Shown: positions 28,195-37,657, counted from the stretch's first letter. The stretch: 64,000 bases of DNA from an uncultured Bacteroidaceae bacterium (GCA_904502235.1 CAJGDP010000001.1:1-64000), one strand, 5' to 3'. Made by a program: numbers and translations. The notes: a model not told the origin generated them from the sequence alone.

Positions 28195-28698
28195 TTATTT
28201 TTTACGTGCTATCATGATGGCTCCCACGGTACATGCAAGCAACAGGATGCTCATTACCTCAAACGGGAGTATGTAATTGAATTTTTCTGTTCCCATAAGT
28301 GCCAGTCCCAATGTCTTTATCTCCACACCATCACCGGTGAACTTGTCGCCTGCAAAATCGGTGTTTCCTATAAGGTAGATTGTGAGCACCATACCAATCA
28401 GAGCTGCTGCCATACTTGCAAAATATCGTCGTATGGATGTCTGTGTGACATCAACGCTTCCTTTGCCGATGAGCAGTATCGCGAATATGAACAACACTAC
28501 AATGCCACCGGCATATACGGTTATCTGAACGGCTCCAAGGAATGTGTAGTGAAGGATGAAGTATAGTCCGGCTGTTCCGAACAGTACAAACAAGAGCAGG
28601 GTGGTGGCACGCATTATCTTGCTCGACGTAACGGCAAGCAATGCCGATATGATCATAACGGCAGCCAATCCTGTAAAGATGATTAGATTGAAATCCAT
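28195..28698 (-). CDS. nuoJ: Complex I subunit J
   Basis: A 167-residue protein with about five helices. The segment VQITVYAGGIVVLFIFAILL is the typical third helix with its pi-bulge region. It lies between nuoI and nuoK with gaps of a few bases. Confidence 0.94.
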   Translation of the reverse strand: MDFNLIIFTGLAAVMIISALLAVTSSKIMRATTLLLFVLFGTAGLYFILHYTFLGAVQITVYAGGIVVLFIFAILLIGKGSVDVTQTSIRRYFASMAAALIGMVLTIYLIGNTDFAGDKFTGDGVEIKTLGLALMGTEKFNYILPFEVMSILLLACTVGAIMIARKK

Positions 28699-28701
28699 AT
28701 C

Positions 28702-29148
28702 CTATCTGTTTAGCTTTATTATCAGTTTATTACGGTCGAACACGGCATTCTCGAAGTCATTGCTGAATTCAATGGCGTTCTTTGGACAGGCGTTTACGCA
28801 TAACTGGCAGAACATGCATGCACCAAGGTCGTAGATGTAACTGTCGAGAACTTTCTTGCTCTTTCCGCTCTCCTCGTCGGTAACCGTTCTTGTGGTTATG
28901 GTGATAGTGCCGTTAGGGCATGCCTGCTGGCATAACCCACAGGCAATGCACCTGTTGTTGCCGTCTTTGTCGTGCGGCATTGTGAGCATGGCTCTATGAC
29001 GCTCCGAAATTTTCAGTTCTTTTCTGTTTTCCGGATATTGCTCGGTTACCTTACGGGTGAAGAACTCCTTTAATGTGACTTTCATTCCTGTCAGCAACGA
29101 ACCGGTTGCCGAGAGTATACTTCCTATGTATGTATCTTTGAATTTCAT
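28702..29148 (-). CDS. nuoI: Complex I subunit I, 2x[4Fe-4S] ferredoxin-like
   Basis: The 148-residue protein has two 4Fe-4S ligand sets: C67, C70, C73, C77 and C111, C114, C117, C121, each followed by Pro. This is the N6a/N6b arrangement that feeds electrons toward NuoB. It belongs to the connecting module and remains although the NADH module genes are absent from the operon. Confidence 0.95.
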   Translation of the reverse strand: MKFKDTYIGSILSATGSLLTGMKVTLKEFFTRKVTEQYPENRKELKISERHRAMLTMPHDKDGNNRCIACGLCQQACPNGTITITTRTVTDEESGKSKKVLDSYIYDLGACMFCQLCVNACPKNAIEFSNDFENAVFDRNKLIIKLNR

Positions 29149-29161
29149 GTCGGATTATTTG

Positions 29162-30238
29162 TTAGAAGGTCCATCCCATAACTACGCATATTGTCATTAT
29201 AAGCAGATTCAGCAATCCTATGGGTACAAGATATTTCCATTCAAGTACAAGTACCTGGTCGATACGCAGACGCGGAAATGTCCATCTTATCCACATCAGA
29301 AGCCATATTATAAAGAATGTCTTGCCTAGGAACCATACGAACCCCGGAATATATGCCATTACTTCATTGAAGCGGTCGAGCCCCGGTATATACAATGGAG
29401 CCCAGCCTCCAAGGAATATTGTAGAGGCAATTCCGGCGATGATGAATAGATTCATGAATTCAGCCACATAGAAGAAACCGAATCCCATGCCCGAATATTC
29501 GGTGTGGAAACCGGAAGTAAGTTCCGATTCTGCCTCGGGAAGATCGAACGGGGCACGGTTTGTCTCGGCATTTCCTGCTATCAGGTATATGATGAATGCG
29601 ATGAATGCCGGGATATGACCTCGGAATATGAACCATCCCTGAGTCTGTGTCTCCACGATATCGCTTATCTGCATACTGCCGCTCAGCACCACAAGTGCGA
29701 GCAGACTCAATCCCATGGACAATTCGTAGCTTATCATCTGACCACCGCTTCGCATTGCTCCAATCATCGAGAACTTGTTGTTGCTGCTCCATCCGCCAAG
29801 CAGAATACCAAGAATTCCGAACGACGAAGCGGCCATTATAAAGAATACACCGATGTTGAAATCCAGTACCTGCAACCCCTTGTCGAACGGCAGGCAGCTG
29901 AATGTGATCATTGAACTCATTATCACAAGGAACGGAGCCAGATTATATAGTGCCTTGTCGGAATTCTTTATTTCGATGATTTCCTTTATGAGCATCTTGA
30001 AAACATCGGCAAAAACCTGTAACAAGCCCCATTTACCCACTCGCGTAGGTCCCAGACGGCATTGGAATGCCGCGCACACCTTTCGCTCCATGTAAATCAT
30101 TATTATTGCGAAAACAAGATAGGCAACAATCACGCACAAGGCTATCAGGGCGCATTCAACCAGTGTCGCCAGCGAATGTGGCAATACCGACTGTAAATAG
30201 CTGTCGATAGTTGTTGTTATGTTTGTAAAATCGAACAT
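29162..30238 (-). CDS. nuoH: Complex I subunit H
   Basis: The 358-residue membrane subunit has about eight helices. Family marks are FAIIMIYMERKVCAAFQCRLGP near residues 43-64, GWSSNNKFS, and the acidic loop NRAPFDLPEAESELTSGFHTEYSG, which borders the quinone chamber. Length is slightly above the E. coli form. Confidence 0.96.
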   Translation of the reverse strand: MFDFTNITTTIDSYLQSVLPHSLATLVECALIALCVIVAYLVFAIIMIYMERKVCAAFQCRLGPTRVGKWGLLQVFADVFKMLIKEIIEIKNSDKALYNLAPFLVIMSSMITFSCLPFDKGLQVLDFNIGVFFIMAASSFGILGILLGGWSSNNKFSMIGAMRSGGQMISYELSMGLSLLALVVLSGSMQISDIVETQTQGWFIFRGHIPAFIAFIIYLIAGNAETNRAPFDLPEAESELTSGFHTEYSGMGFGFFYVAEFMNLFIIAGIASTIFLGGWAPLYIPGLDRFNEVMAYIPGFVWFLGKTFFIIWLLMWIRWTFPRLRIDQVLVLEWKYLVPIGLLNLLIMTICVVMGWTF

Positions 30239-30250
30239 CTTATATGCTTT

Positions 30251-31816
30251 TTATCTGTCAATATCGGGTATTACATAATCAAGTGACGCACCAATGGTGA
30301 TGAGGTCGGCAATCTTTCCGCCTTTCATTATCTTCTGTGCAGCCGCTATCAGCGGAATTCCCATAGGTCTGAACTTCATGCGGTATGGCATCTTGTCGCC
30401 ATTGCTCTCGATAAAGACTCCGAATTCGCCACGCGAACCTTCTACTGCAGTGTAGTATCTGCCTTCGGGAACTCTGATGACAGGCTTTGTCTTGGTGCGG
30501 AATTCACCTTCGGGTATGCTGTCGATAAGCTGTTCAATGATTCTTATGGATTCCAGAATCTCTTCCAGACGTACAAGCAGACGGGTGTAGCAGTCGCCAT
30601 CAGTGTGGACGATTTCTTTGAAATCCACTTTGTCATACATTGCGTAGGGGTGTCGCTTGCGTACGTCGCACGCCCAACCCGAAGCACGTCCTGTTCCACC
30701 GGTTGCTCCAAAAGAGATGGCATCTTCCTTCGACAGCACTCCCACGCCTATTGAACGTGTGCGGAATATTATGTTGTTTACGAATACGTCGTAATATTCG
30801 TTCAGTTTCTTTTTCTGCTCGTTGCAGAATGCTTTGACCTTCTCGGCAAATCCCGGTGTTATGTCTGCCTGCACACCGCCAATGATGTTGTAGTTCTGTA
30901 TCAGTCGCCCACCGGTAACCTCTTCCATTATGTCGAGTACCTTCTCGCGCTCTCTGAAACCATATATGAACGATGTTATGGCACCCATATCCATTGCCAT
31001 GCACGAGAACATAAGCAGGTGCGAATCTATACGTTGCAATTCGTCCATTATGGTTCGTATGTACTGCACTCGTTCAGTGACTTCAATACCCATGGCTTTT
31101 TCAATGCACATACATAGTGCATGTCTGTTCTGATGTGCGCTCAGGTAGTCCAGACGGTCGGTAAAAGCAAGCGTTTGAGGATATGTCTTGCTTTCGCATA
31201 ACTTTTCTATTCCACGGTGGATGTATCCGCACTTGATGTCAATCTTTCTTACAACCTCACCCTCTACCGACAGACGGAAACGCAGAACACCGTGTGTCGC
31301 AGGGTGCTGAGGACCTATGTTTACGATATATTGGTCGTAGTGCAGGATTTTCTGCTTTTCTACAATCTCGGCAAGCTGCTTGTCTTCTCTTACCTCATAT
31401 TCACGTATGAGGTCTTCTTCCTGTTCGCTTTCGAGCCTTATCGGGTTGATTGCTTCGCTGGGGTCATAATTCTTTCGCAGGGGGTGTCCCACCCAGTCGT
31501 TGCGAAGGAACAGACGGCGCATATCGGGATGTCCGTTGAACTCGATTCCAAAGAAATCGTATACTTCGCGCTCATACAGTTCCGCTATTTTCCAGATATC
31601 GCTTACTGTGGGCAGTTGGGGCTTTGTCCTGTTTGTGGTCTTTACGCATACTTCTGCACATTCATGGGTGTTGCTGTTCTCTAGAATGTATATTGCACCA
31701 AGTCCTTGCTCTTCCCAGTCCATTCCCACAATTTCGCGTAGGAAATCCATGCCTTGTCCATGCAATTCAAGCATGTATTGTCTGAAATCCTTTATGTCAA
31801 CATCCTTTGTATTCAT
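30251..31816 (-). CDS. nuoCD: Fused complex I subunit CD
   Basis: One 521-residue chain joins NuoC (about 1-120, with YEREVYDFFGIEFNGHPDMRR) and NuoD (about 163-521, starting near GPQHPATHG at 168-176). NuoD with NuoB forms the quinone site. The NuoC part is short at its N-terminus, which lacks some of the usual lead-in strand region. Fusion of C and D occurs in several lineages, Bacteroidetes among them. It overlaps nuoB by 4 bases. Confidence 0.95.
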   Translation of the reverse strand: MNTKDVDIKDFRQYMLELHGQGMDFLREIVGMDWEEQGLGAIYILENSNTHECAEVCVKTTNRTKPQLPTVSDIWKIAELYEREVYDFFGIEFNGHPDMRRLFLRNDWVGHPLRKNYDPSEAINPIRLESEQEEDLIREYEVREDKQLAEIVEKQKILHYDQYIVNIGPQHPATHGVLRFRLSVEGEVVRKIDIKCGYIHRGIEKLCESKTYPQTLAFTDRLDYLSAHQNRHALCMCIEKAMGIEVTERVQYIRTIMDELQRIDSHLLMFSCMAMDMGAITSFIYGFREREKVLDIMEEVTGGRLIQNYNIIGGVQADITPGFAEKVKAFCNEQKKKLNEYYDVFVNNIIFRTRSIGVGVLSKEDAISFGATGGTGRASGWACDVRKRHPYAMYDKVDFKEIVHTDGDCYTRLLVRLEEILESIRIIEQLIDSIPEGEFRTKTKPVIRVPEGRYYTAVEGSRGEFGVFIESNGDKMPYRMKFRPMGIPLIAAAQKIMKGGKIADLITIGASLDYVIPDIDR

Positions 31817-32460
31817 GACTCCTGGTTTTCAAGATTCTTTTCAATGGGGTAATTCGTTACAATTATGGGTTCTGCAGGCAAATCCCCCGGTTTTTGATGT
31901 CTGTTCTTTCCGCCTAGGAATTTTTCTACCTTCACTTTACGTTGCAACTGCATCATACCGTAAAGAATTGCCTCGGGGCGTGGGGGACAGCCCGGAATGT
32001 ATACATCCACGGGTATTATCTTGTCTATTCCGTTGAGTACGTGGTACGATCCCTTGAACGGACCTCCGCTGATGGCGCATCCGCCTACGGCGACCACATA
32101 CTTGGGCTCTGCCATCTGGTCGTACAGACGTTTGAGCACCGGAGCCATTTTATGTGTGATTGTTCCGGCGCACATGATAAGGTCGGCTTGACGGGGTGAG
32201 TTTCGTGTAACCTCAAATCCGAAGCGTGCAAAGTCGTAACGCGATGCACCCACCGACATGAACTCTATACCGCAGCAGCTTGTTGCAAAAGTAAGTGACC
32301 ACAGAGAATTGCTGCGGCCCCAGTTTATCAGATCGTCGAGTTTGCCGAGCACCACATTGGTGCGTTCCTTGTTTATTTCGGCAATCAATGACTCAAGGCT
32401 CTCGTTGTCCTTGAATTCATCGTACGGAATTGATTTTATCTCAGGCTTTCTCATTTCCAT
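31813..32460 (-). CDS. nuoB: Complex I subunit B
   Basis: The 215-residue protein carries cluster N2, the terminal iron-sulfur centre. Ligands C62, C63, C128 and C158 are all present (SCCGIEF, GGCAISGG, PGCPPRP). It is longer than some homologues at both ends, with an acidic N-terminus and a basic, Pro-rich tail. It overlaps nuoA by 10 bases and nuoCD by 4. Confidence 0.96.
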   Translation of the reverse strand: MEMRKPEIKSIPYDEFKDNESLESLIAEINKERTNVVLGKLDDLINWGRSNSLWSLTFATSCCGIEFMSVGASRYDFARFGFEVTRNSPRQADLIMCAGTITHKMAPVLKRLYDQMAEPKYVVAVGGCAISGGPFKGSYHVLNGIDKIIPVDVYIPGCPPRPEAILYGMMQLQRKVKVEKFLGGKNRHQKPGDLPAEPIIVTNYPIEKNLENQES

Positions 32461-32801
32461 TCAAGAGCTTTTTTGCGCCATGCATATGCAAGGCCCAATA
32501 TAAGGAAAAACAGGAAGAACAATACTCCCACCAATGCACTCATTCCAATTTCCTGCACTATGGTAGCCCATGGAAAAAGGAAGATGGCTTCGATGTCGAA
32601 CATCAGAAACAGAATTGCGAAAAGATAGTATCCCGCCTTGAAGTGAATCCAGGTCTGACCTTGTGTGGGAACACCGCATTCGTATGTCTCACCCTTCTGG
32701 CGGTTGAACGTGCGCGGTGAAATCCAACGGGTAACAATCATCGCGATTCCTACAAAAGCCGCCGAAGCGACAATCATTGTGAAAAGCAGTATCAAGTTCA
32801 T
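32451..32801 (-). CDS. nuoA: Complex I subunit A
   Basis: A 116-residue protein with three helices. YECGVPTQGQTWIHFKAGYY and LFMFDIEAIFLFPWA are hallmark segments, including the conserved Asp-Glu pair. It is the first gene of the operon and lies just downstream of the direct-repeat promoter region. Confidence 0.95.
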   Translation of the reverse strand: MNLILLFTMIVASAAFVGIAMIVTRWISPRTFNRQKGETYECGVPTQGQTWIHFKAGYYLFAILFLMFDIEAIFLFPWATIVQEIGMSALVGVLFFLFFLILGLAYAWRKKALEWK

Positions 32802-32836
32802 TTCCTATGTTTTTTTGTTTGTTTTATGCGAACTCA

Positions 32837-32896
32837 CAAAGGTAGCCAAACCACAAAACGGGTATTGTCCTTTTTGAAATCAGTTTTGTCCTTTTT
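32837..32896 (-). promoter_or_regulatory. nuo operon promoter region with 21-bp-spaced direct repeats
   Basis: On the minus strand TACCTTTG (32837-32844) is an exact -7 match, 36 bases ahead of nuoA. Upstream of it an 11-bp direct repeat (AAAAAGGACAA on the minus strand) occurs at 32865-32875 and 32886-32896. The repeat period is 21 bp, two helical turns. The proximal copy covers the -33 position, where no TTTG is seen. An activator or repressor site is inferred. Confidence 0.5.
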
Positions 32897-33670
32897 TTAT
32901 CCTATCACAACATCAAGTGTCATCATAAGTACAAATCCCACAGCGAAGCCTATTGTTCCCACATTGCTGTGCTTGCCGGCCTGCGACGACGGGATAAGTT
33001 CTTCTACAACCACATACAGCATGGCACCTGCGGCAAAGGCAAGAAGTATGGGCATTGTTGATGCGTTCTCGCCAAGAAAGAGTATCGTCGCTATGGCGGC
33101 AACAGGCTCAACCAGTCCCGACAAAGCACCCCATGTGAATGCCTTAAAGCGATTCTTGCCCTCGTTGCGTAGTGGAATCGAGATTATTGCGCCTTCGGGG
33201 ATGTTCTGTATTGCCATGCCTATAGACAACGCAAGTGCACCCGATATGGTTAAAGCGGTATCTCCGCCAATTACTCCGGCAAATACCACGCCTACAGCCA
33301 TACCTTCGGGAATGTTGTGCAGAGCCACAGCTAGTATCATTTTTATGGAGCGTGGCAGACGTGAATCGGGACCTTCGGGCTTGCTGTCTTCGATATGCTG
33401 ATGTGGTATTACCGTGTCAAGCAGGAGTAGAAAGCATATTCCGGCAATGAATCCTGCAAGTACGGGCCATGCATTGCCAATTCCATTGCCAGCCTGCTCA
33501 AGAGCCGGCTGTAGCAGCGACCAGAAACTTGCCGCCACCATAACGCCCGAGGCAAATCCGAGCATGGCTCTGTTCGTTAGATCTGAAATGTTGTTGCGCA
33601 GCATTAATACCATAGCCGCGCCTATGACGGTTCCCAAAAACGGGATGCTCAATCCTATAAGAAGTTCCAT
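32897..33670 (-). CDS. ZIP family divalent metal transporter
   Basis: The 257-residue membrane protein has about eight helices. The metal-site helices contain HNIPEGMAVGV and QNIPEGAIIS, typical of ZupT/ZIP proteins. A cytoplasmic loop with HQHIEDSKPEGPDSR follows the third helix. It probably imports zinc or other divalent cations; the exact metal cannot be told. It has its own promoter and sits ahead of nuoA on the same strand with no obvious terminator between. Confidence 0.9.
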   Translation of the reverse strand: MELLIGLSIPFLGTVIGAAMVLMLRNNISDLTNRAMLGFASGVMVAASFWSLLQPALEQAGNGIGNAWPVLAGFIAGICFLLLLDTVIPHQHIEDSKPEGPDSRLPRSIKMILAVALHNIPEGMAVGVVFAGVIGGDTALTISGALALSIGMAIQNIPEGAIISIPLRNEGKNRFKAFTWGALSGLVEPVAAIATILFLGENASTMPILLAFAAGAMLYVVVEELIPSSQAGKHSNVGTIGFAVGFVLMMTLDVVIG

Positions 33671-33693
33671 ATCAATTTGATGTAATATTATCG

Positions 33694-33723
33694 CAAATTT
33701 AGAAAAAACAATTTTTCAACAAT
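33694..33723 (-). promoter_or_regulatory. Promoter for the ZIP transporter gene
   Basis: On the minus strand TAAATTTG (33694-33701) is an exact -7 match, with ATTG (33720-33723) 18 bases upstream standing in for TTTG. It lies 24 bases before the start codon. Confidence 0.5.
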
Positions 33724-33794
33724 TGATTTGGGACAATAATAATTCGCTTTGGCAACAAATCTTCTTAAAATTTCCAAAATATTATTTTTATGGT

Positions 33795-33802
33795 TATCTT
33801 TG
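33795..33802 (+). promoter_or_regulatory. -7 promoter box for purL
   Basis: TATCTTTG is an exact match, with TTTC at 33771-33774 near the -33 position. The predicted leader of about 65 bases contains the alternative hairpins at 33809-33833. Confidence 0.6.
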
Positions 33803-33808
33803 CGCTTG

Positions 33809-33833
33809 GTGCAAGGACTGCACATGTCCTTGC
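33809..33833 (+). other. Two mutually exclusive hairpins in the purL leader
   Basis: GTGCA (33809-33813) can pair with TGCAC (33819-33823). Alternatively GCAAGGAC (33811-33818) pairs perfectly with GTCCTTGC (33826-33833). The two share bases, so only one can form. There is no T run after the second stem, so it does not look like a simple terminator. A regulatory role is inferred. Confidence 0.45.
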
Positions 33834-33873
33834 GTAGCTTTTAAATTGTATAAAATTTACAAACACTAATTAT

Positions 33874-36800
33874 ATGATTTACTTTTTCACTACCTCAAGC
33901 CGCACGGTTATTGCAACCCAGGTGAATGAAGTATTGTCGGCAAACGACATTGAAAAACTTTGTTGGCTCTATGGCGAAGCTACACCGGTGGAGACAGAAA
34001 CAATGGAGGGCTTTTTTGTAGGTCCTCGTCGTGAAATGATTACACCTTGGAGTACCAATGCTGTGGAAATAACACAGAATATGGGTATAGAAGGTGTTGT
34101 ACGCATCGAAGAGTATTATCCCGTAAAGGATGAGAATGCCGAGTACGATCCTATGTTGCAGCGTATGTATCGTGGTCTCGACCAGGCAATATTTACTGTA
34201 GATATTGAACCTAAACCGATAGAGTTTATCGAAGACCTTGAAAGCTACAACGAGCAGGAAGGTCTTGCTCTTTCAAAGGAGGAAATCGACTACTTGCACC
34301 GCGTAGAGGGTGAGCTCGGTCGCAAACTTACCGACAGCGAAGTGTTCGGTTTTGCCCAGATTAACTCGGAGCACTGCCGTCATAAGATTTTCGGCGGTAC
34401 ATTCATCATCGATGGCGAGGAGATGCCTTCATCGCTTTTCGCAATGATCAAGCGCACTACAAACGAGAACCGCAACAGCATTATTTCGGCATACAAGGAT
34501 AACGTTGCATTTGCACAGGGTCCCGTTGTTGAACAGTTTGCTCCTGCAGACCACTCAATTCCCGATTATTTCGTAATCAAAGATATCGAGACAGTTATCT
34601 CGCTTAAAGCAGAAACCCACAACTTCCCCACAACAGTTGAGCCTTTCAACGGTGCTTCTACTGGTACAGGTGGTGAAATCCGCGACCGTATGGGTGGTGG
34701 TAAGGGCTCATGGCCTATCGCAGGTACTGCAGTATATATGACATCATACCCACGTACATACAACGACCGCAAGTGGGAAGAGGTTCTTCCTGTCCGCAAG
34801 TGGTTGTACCAGACACCTGAACAGATTCTTACAAAGGCTTCGAACGGTGCTTCAGACTTTGGTAACAAGTTCGGTCAGCCACTTATCTGTGGTTCTGTCC
34901 TTACATTCGAGCACAAGGAAAACGACGAAGTATATGGTTACGACAAGGTAATCATGCTTGCCGGTGGTGTAGGTTATGGTACACGTCGCGACTGCCTCAA
35001 GGGTGCGCCAGAAAAGGGTAACAAGGTAATCGTTATGGGTGGTGACAACTACCGTATCGGTCTTGGTGGCGGTTCTGTATCTTCAGTTGATACAGGTCGT
35101 TACTCTTCGGGTATCGAGCTTAACGCTGTACAGCGTGCAAATGCCGAGATGCAAAAGCGTGCTTACAACGTGGTACGTGCGCTTTGTGAGGATGAGACAA
35201 ACCCTGTTGTTTCAATCCATGACCACGGTTCTGCAGGTCACGTAAACTGCTTGTCGGAACTTGTTGAGGAGTGTGGTGGCGTAATCAATATGGCAAATCT
35301 TCCTGTAGGTGACAGCACATTGTCGGCAAAGGAAATCATTGCCAACGAATCACAGGAGCGTATGGGCTTGCTCATCAAAGAGGATGCCATTGAGTATGTA
35401 CGCAAGGTTGCAGAGCGCGAGCGTGCACCGATGTACGTTGTCGGTGAGACAACAGGTGATGCTCGTTTCGCATTCGAGCAGGCTGATGGCAAACGTCCTT
35501 TCGACCTCTCTGTAAGCCAGATGTTCGGCTCATCGCCAAAAACATATATGGTGGATAAGACCGTTGAGCGTCATTATAAGGATGCTGAATACAATGTGGA
35601 AAATATCGAAGAGTACTTGACAGATGTTCTTCGTCTCGAGGCTGTTGCATGTAAGGATTGGTTGACAAACAAGGTTGACCGTTCTGTAACAGGTAAGATT
35701 GCACGTCAGCAGTGTCAGGGTGAAATCCAGTTGCCACTCAGCGACTGTGGTGTAGTGACACTCGACTACCGTGGAACAAAGGGTATTGCAACATCTATCG
35801 GTCATGCTCCACAGGCAGGTCTTGCCGATCCTGCAAAGGGTTCTGTGCTTGCTGTTTCCGAGGCTTTGACAAACATCGCTCTTGCTCCTCTTGCCAACGG
35901 TATCAAGAGTATTTCACTCAGTGCCAACTGGATGTGGCCTTGCCGCTCACAGGAGGGTGAGGATGCACGTCTCTATCGTGGTGTTGAGGCTCTCAGCGAC
36001 TTCTGTTGCGCATTGAAGGTCAACGTGCCTACAGGTAAGGACTCTCTCTCAATGACACAGAAATATCCCGACGGAACAAAGGTAATCAGCCCGGGTACTG
36101 TAATTGTATCAGCAGGTGGTGAGGTTTCTGATATCCGTAAGGTTGTTTCTCCTGTAATGGTCAATGAGCCAAAGAGTGCCTTCTATCATATCGACTTCAG
36201 CTTCGACCATTTGCGTTTGGGTGGTTCTGCTTTTGCTCAGACACTCAACTGCATCGGTGACGATGTTCCAACAGTGGCTAATCCTGAATATTTCGCTGAG
36301 GCTTTCGATGCAGTACAGCGTCTTGTGAAAGAGGGTATAGTAATGGCGGGTCACGACATCTCTGCCGGTGGTCTTATTACAACATTGCTCGAGATGTGTT
36401 TTGCAAACACAACAGGCGGTATGGAAATCGACCTCAATACTGTTGTCGAAAAGGATATTGTCAAGCTGTTGTTTGCCGAGAACCCTGCACTTGTCATTCA
36501 GGTTGCCGACAAGGATAAATGCCGTATGCAGGAGATCCTTGACGATGCAGGTATCTGTTTCGTGAAGATTGGTACTCCTTGTGAGAAACGTCATATCGCA
36601 GTTGCAAAGGATGGTCGTACACGTCTGTTCGATATCGAACACTACCGCGATGTATGGTTCGACAGCTCATATCTTATGGATTTGAAGCAGAGCTTTAACG
36701 GCTGTGCAAGCGAGCGTCTCAAGAACTACAAGAACCAGCCATTGCGTTACCGCATGCCGGCTCGTTTCGGTGGTATGCTTGCCGATTACGGCATGTCTGC

Positions 36801-37575
36801 CGACCGTCGCGAGAAATCAGGTGTACGCGCCGCAATCATCCGTGAGAAGGGTACAAACGGCGAACGTGAGATGGCATACGCTATGCACCTTGCAGGCTTT
36901 GATGTAAAGGACGTTACAATGACCGACCTTATCAGCGGTCGCGAGACACTCGATGAGGTTAACTTCATCGTATTCTGCGGTGGTTTCTCTAACTCCGACG
37001 TTCTTGGTTCTGCTAAGGGATGGGCAGGTGGCTTCCTCTTTAATCCTAAGGCAAAGGCTGCTCTCGACCGTTTCTATCAGCGCGAGGATACATTGTCACT
37101 CGGTATCTGTAACGGTTGCCAGTTGATGATGGAACTCAACCTCATCAATCCTGAATATGCAGAGCGCGGACGTATGTTGCATAACAACTCACACAAGTTC
37201 GAGTCTTCGTTCGTGGGCGTGAATATCCCACAGAACAACAGCGTACTCTTCGGTTCGCTCTCTAACAGCCGTCTTGGTGTCTGGGTTGCTCATGGTGAGG
37301 GTAAGTTCTCATTGCCATACGAGGCAGAAAAGTACAATATCGTAGCTCAGTATGCTTACGAAGGCTATCCTGCCAACCCTAACGGCTCTGACTACAATGT
37401 CGCTGCTCTTGCAAGCGCCGATGGTCGTCACGTAGCTATGATGCCTCACCCCGAGCGTGCAATCTTCCCATGGCAGTGTGCTACATATCCTGCTAACCAC
37501 TTGGCAGATGATGTTACACCATGGATTGAGATTTTCCGCAACGCATATAATTGGGTGGCTGAAAAAACTAAGTAA
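33874..37575 (+). CDS. purL: Phosphoribosylformylglycinamidine synthase, large fused form
   Basis: The 1233-residue enzyme makes FGAM from FGAR, ATP and glutamine in purine synthesis. It is the single-chain type. The FGAM-synthase halves cover about 1-980 (with INSEHCRHK and ETHNFPTTV). A class I glutaminase domain covers about 984-1233, with nucleophile C1079 (GICNGC) and H1192/E1194 (PHPERA). No separate purQ or purS is needed. It stands alone, with its own promoter and terminator. Confidence 0.97.
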   Translation: MIYFFTTSSRTVIATQVNEVLSANDIEKLCWLYGEATPVETETMEGFFVGPRREMITPWSTNAVEITQNMGIEGVVRIEEYYPVKDENAEYDPMLQRMYRGLDQAIFTVDIEPKPIEFIEDLESYNEQEGLALSKEEIDYLHRVEGELGRKLTDSEVFGFAQINSEHCRHKIFGGTFIIDGEEMPSSLFAMIKRTTNENRNSIISAYKDNVAFAQGPVVEQFAPADHSIPDYFVIKDIETVISLKAETHNFPTTVEPFNGASTGTGGEIRDRMGGGKGSWPIAGTAVYMTSYPRTYNDRKWEEVLPVRKWLYQTPEQILTKASNGASDFGNKFGQPLICGSVLTFEHKENDEVYGYDKVIMLAGGVGYGTRRDCLKGAPEKGNKVIVMGGDNYRIGLGGGSVSSVDTGRYSSGIELNAVQRANAEMQKRAYNVVRALCEDETNPVVSIHDHGSAGHVNCLSELVEECGGVINMANLPVGDSTLSAKEIIANESQERMGLLIKEDAIEYVRKVAERERAPMYVVGETTGDARFAFEQADGKRPFDLSVSQMFGSSPKTYMVDKTVERHYKDAEYNVENIEEYLTDVLRLEAVACKDWLTNKVDRSVTGKIARQQCQGEIQLPLSDCGVVTLDYRGTKGIATSIGHAPQAGLADPAKGSVLAVSEALTNIALAPLANGIKSISLSANWMWPCRSQEGEDARLYRGVEALSDFCCALKVNVPTGKDSLSMTQKYPDGTKVISPGTVIVSAGGEVSDIRKVVSPVMVNEPKSAFYHIDFSFDHLRLGGSAFAQTLNCIGDDVPTVANPEYFAEAFDAVQRLVKEGIVMAGHDISAGGLITTLLEMCFANTTGGMEIDLNTVVEKDIVKLLFAENPALVIQVADKDKCRMQEILDDAGICFVKIGTPCEKRHIAVAKDGRTRLFDIEHYRDVWFDSSYLMDLKQSFNGCASERLKNYKNQPLRYRMPARFGGMLADYGMSADRREKSGVRAAIIREKGTNGEREMAYAMHLAGFDVKDVTMTDLISGRETLDEVNFIVFCGGFSNSDVLGSAKGWAGGFLFNPKAKAALDRFYQREDTLSLGICNGCQLMMELNLINPEYAERGRMLHNNSHKFESSFVGVNIPQNNSVLFGSLSNSRLGVWVAHGEGKFSLPYEAEKYNIVAQYAYEGYPANPNGSDYNVAALASADGRHVAMMPHPERAIFPWQCATYPANHLADDVTPWIEIFRNAYNWVAEKTK

Positions 37576-37587
37576 TGGTAATTATGT

Positions 37588-37605
37588 ATAGACCAGTTGG
37601 TCTAT
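37588..37605 (+). other. Small hairpin after purL
   Basis: ATAGACC (37588-37594) pairs with GGTCTAT (37599-37605) over a 4-base loop. It lies between the purL stop and the stronger terminator, has no T run, and may stabilise the 3' end. Confidence 0.4.
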
Positions 37606-37620
37606 GAATAAAAAATATCT

Positions 37621-37652
37621 GTGGCAGGCAAAATTGTCTGCCACTATTTTTA
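37621..37652 (+). terminator. Terminator after purL
   Basis: GTGGCAG (37621-37627) pairs with CTGCCAC (37638-37644), extendable inward by about four pairs including a G-T, and is followed by TATTTTTAA. Its presence argues that the next CDS starts at 37658, not at the upstream in-frame ATG 37604 that would place codons through the hairpin. Confidence 0.8.
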
Positions 37653-37657
37653 ATCAG

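Noticed and set aside
37604..37657. N-terminal extension of the first CHR protein from ATG 37604
   Set aside because: The added codons run through the purL terminator hairpin, and the residues are not part of the CHR domain. The start at 37658 is better.
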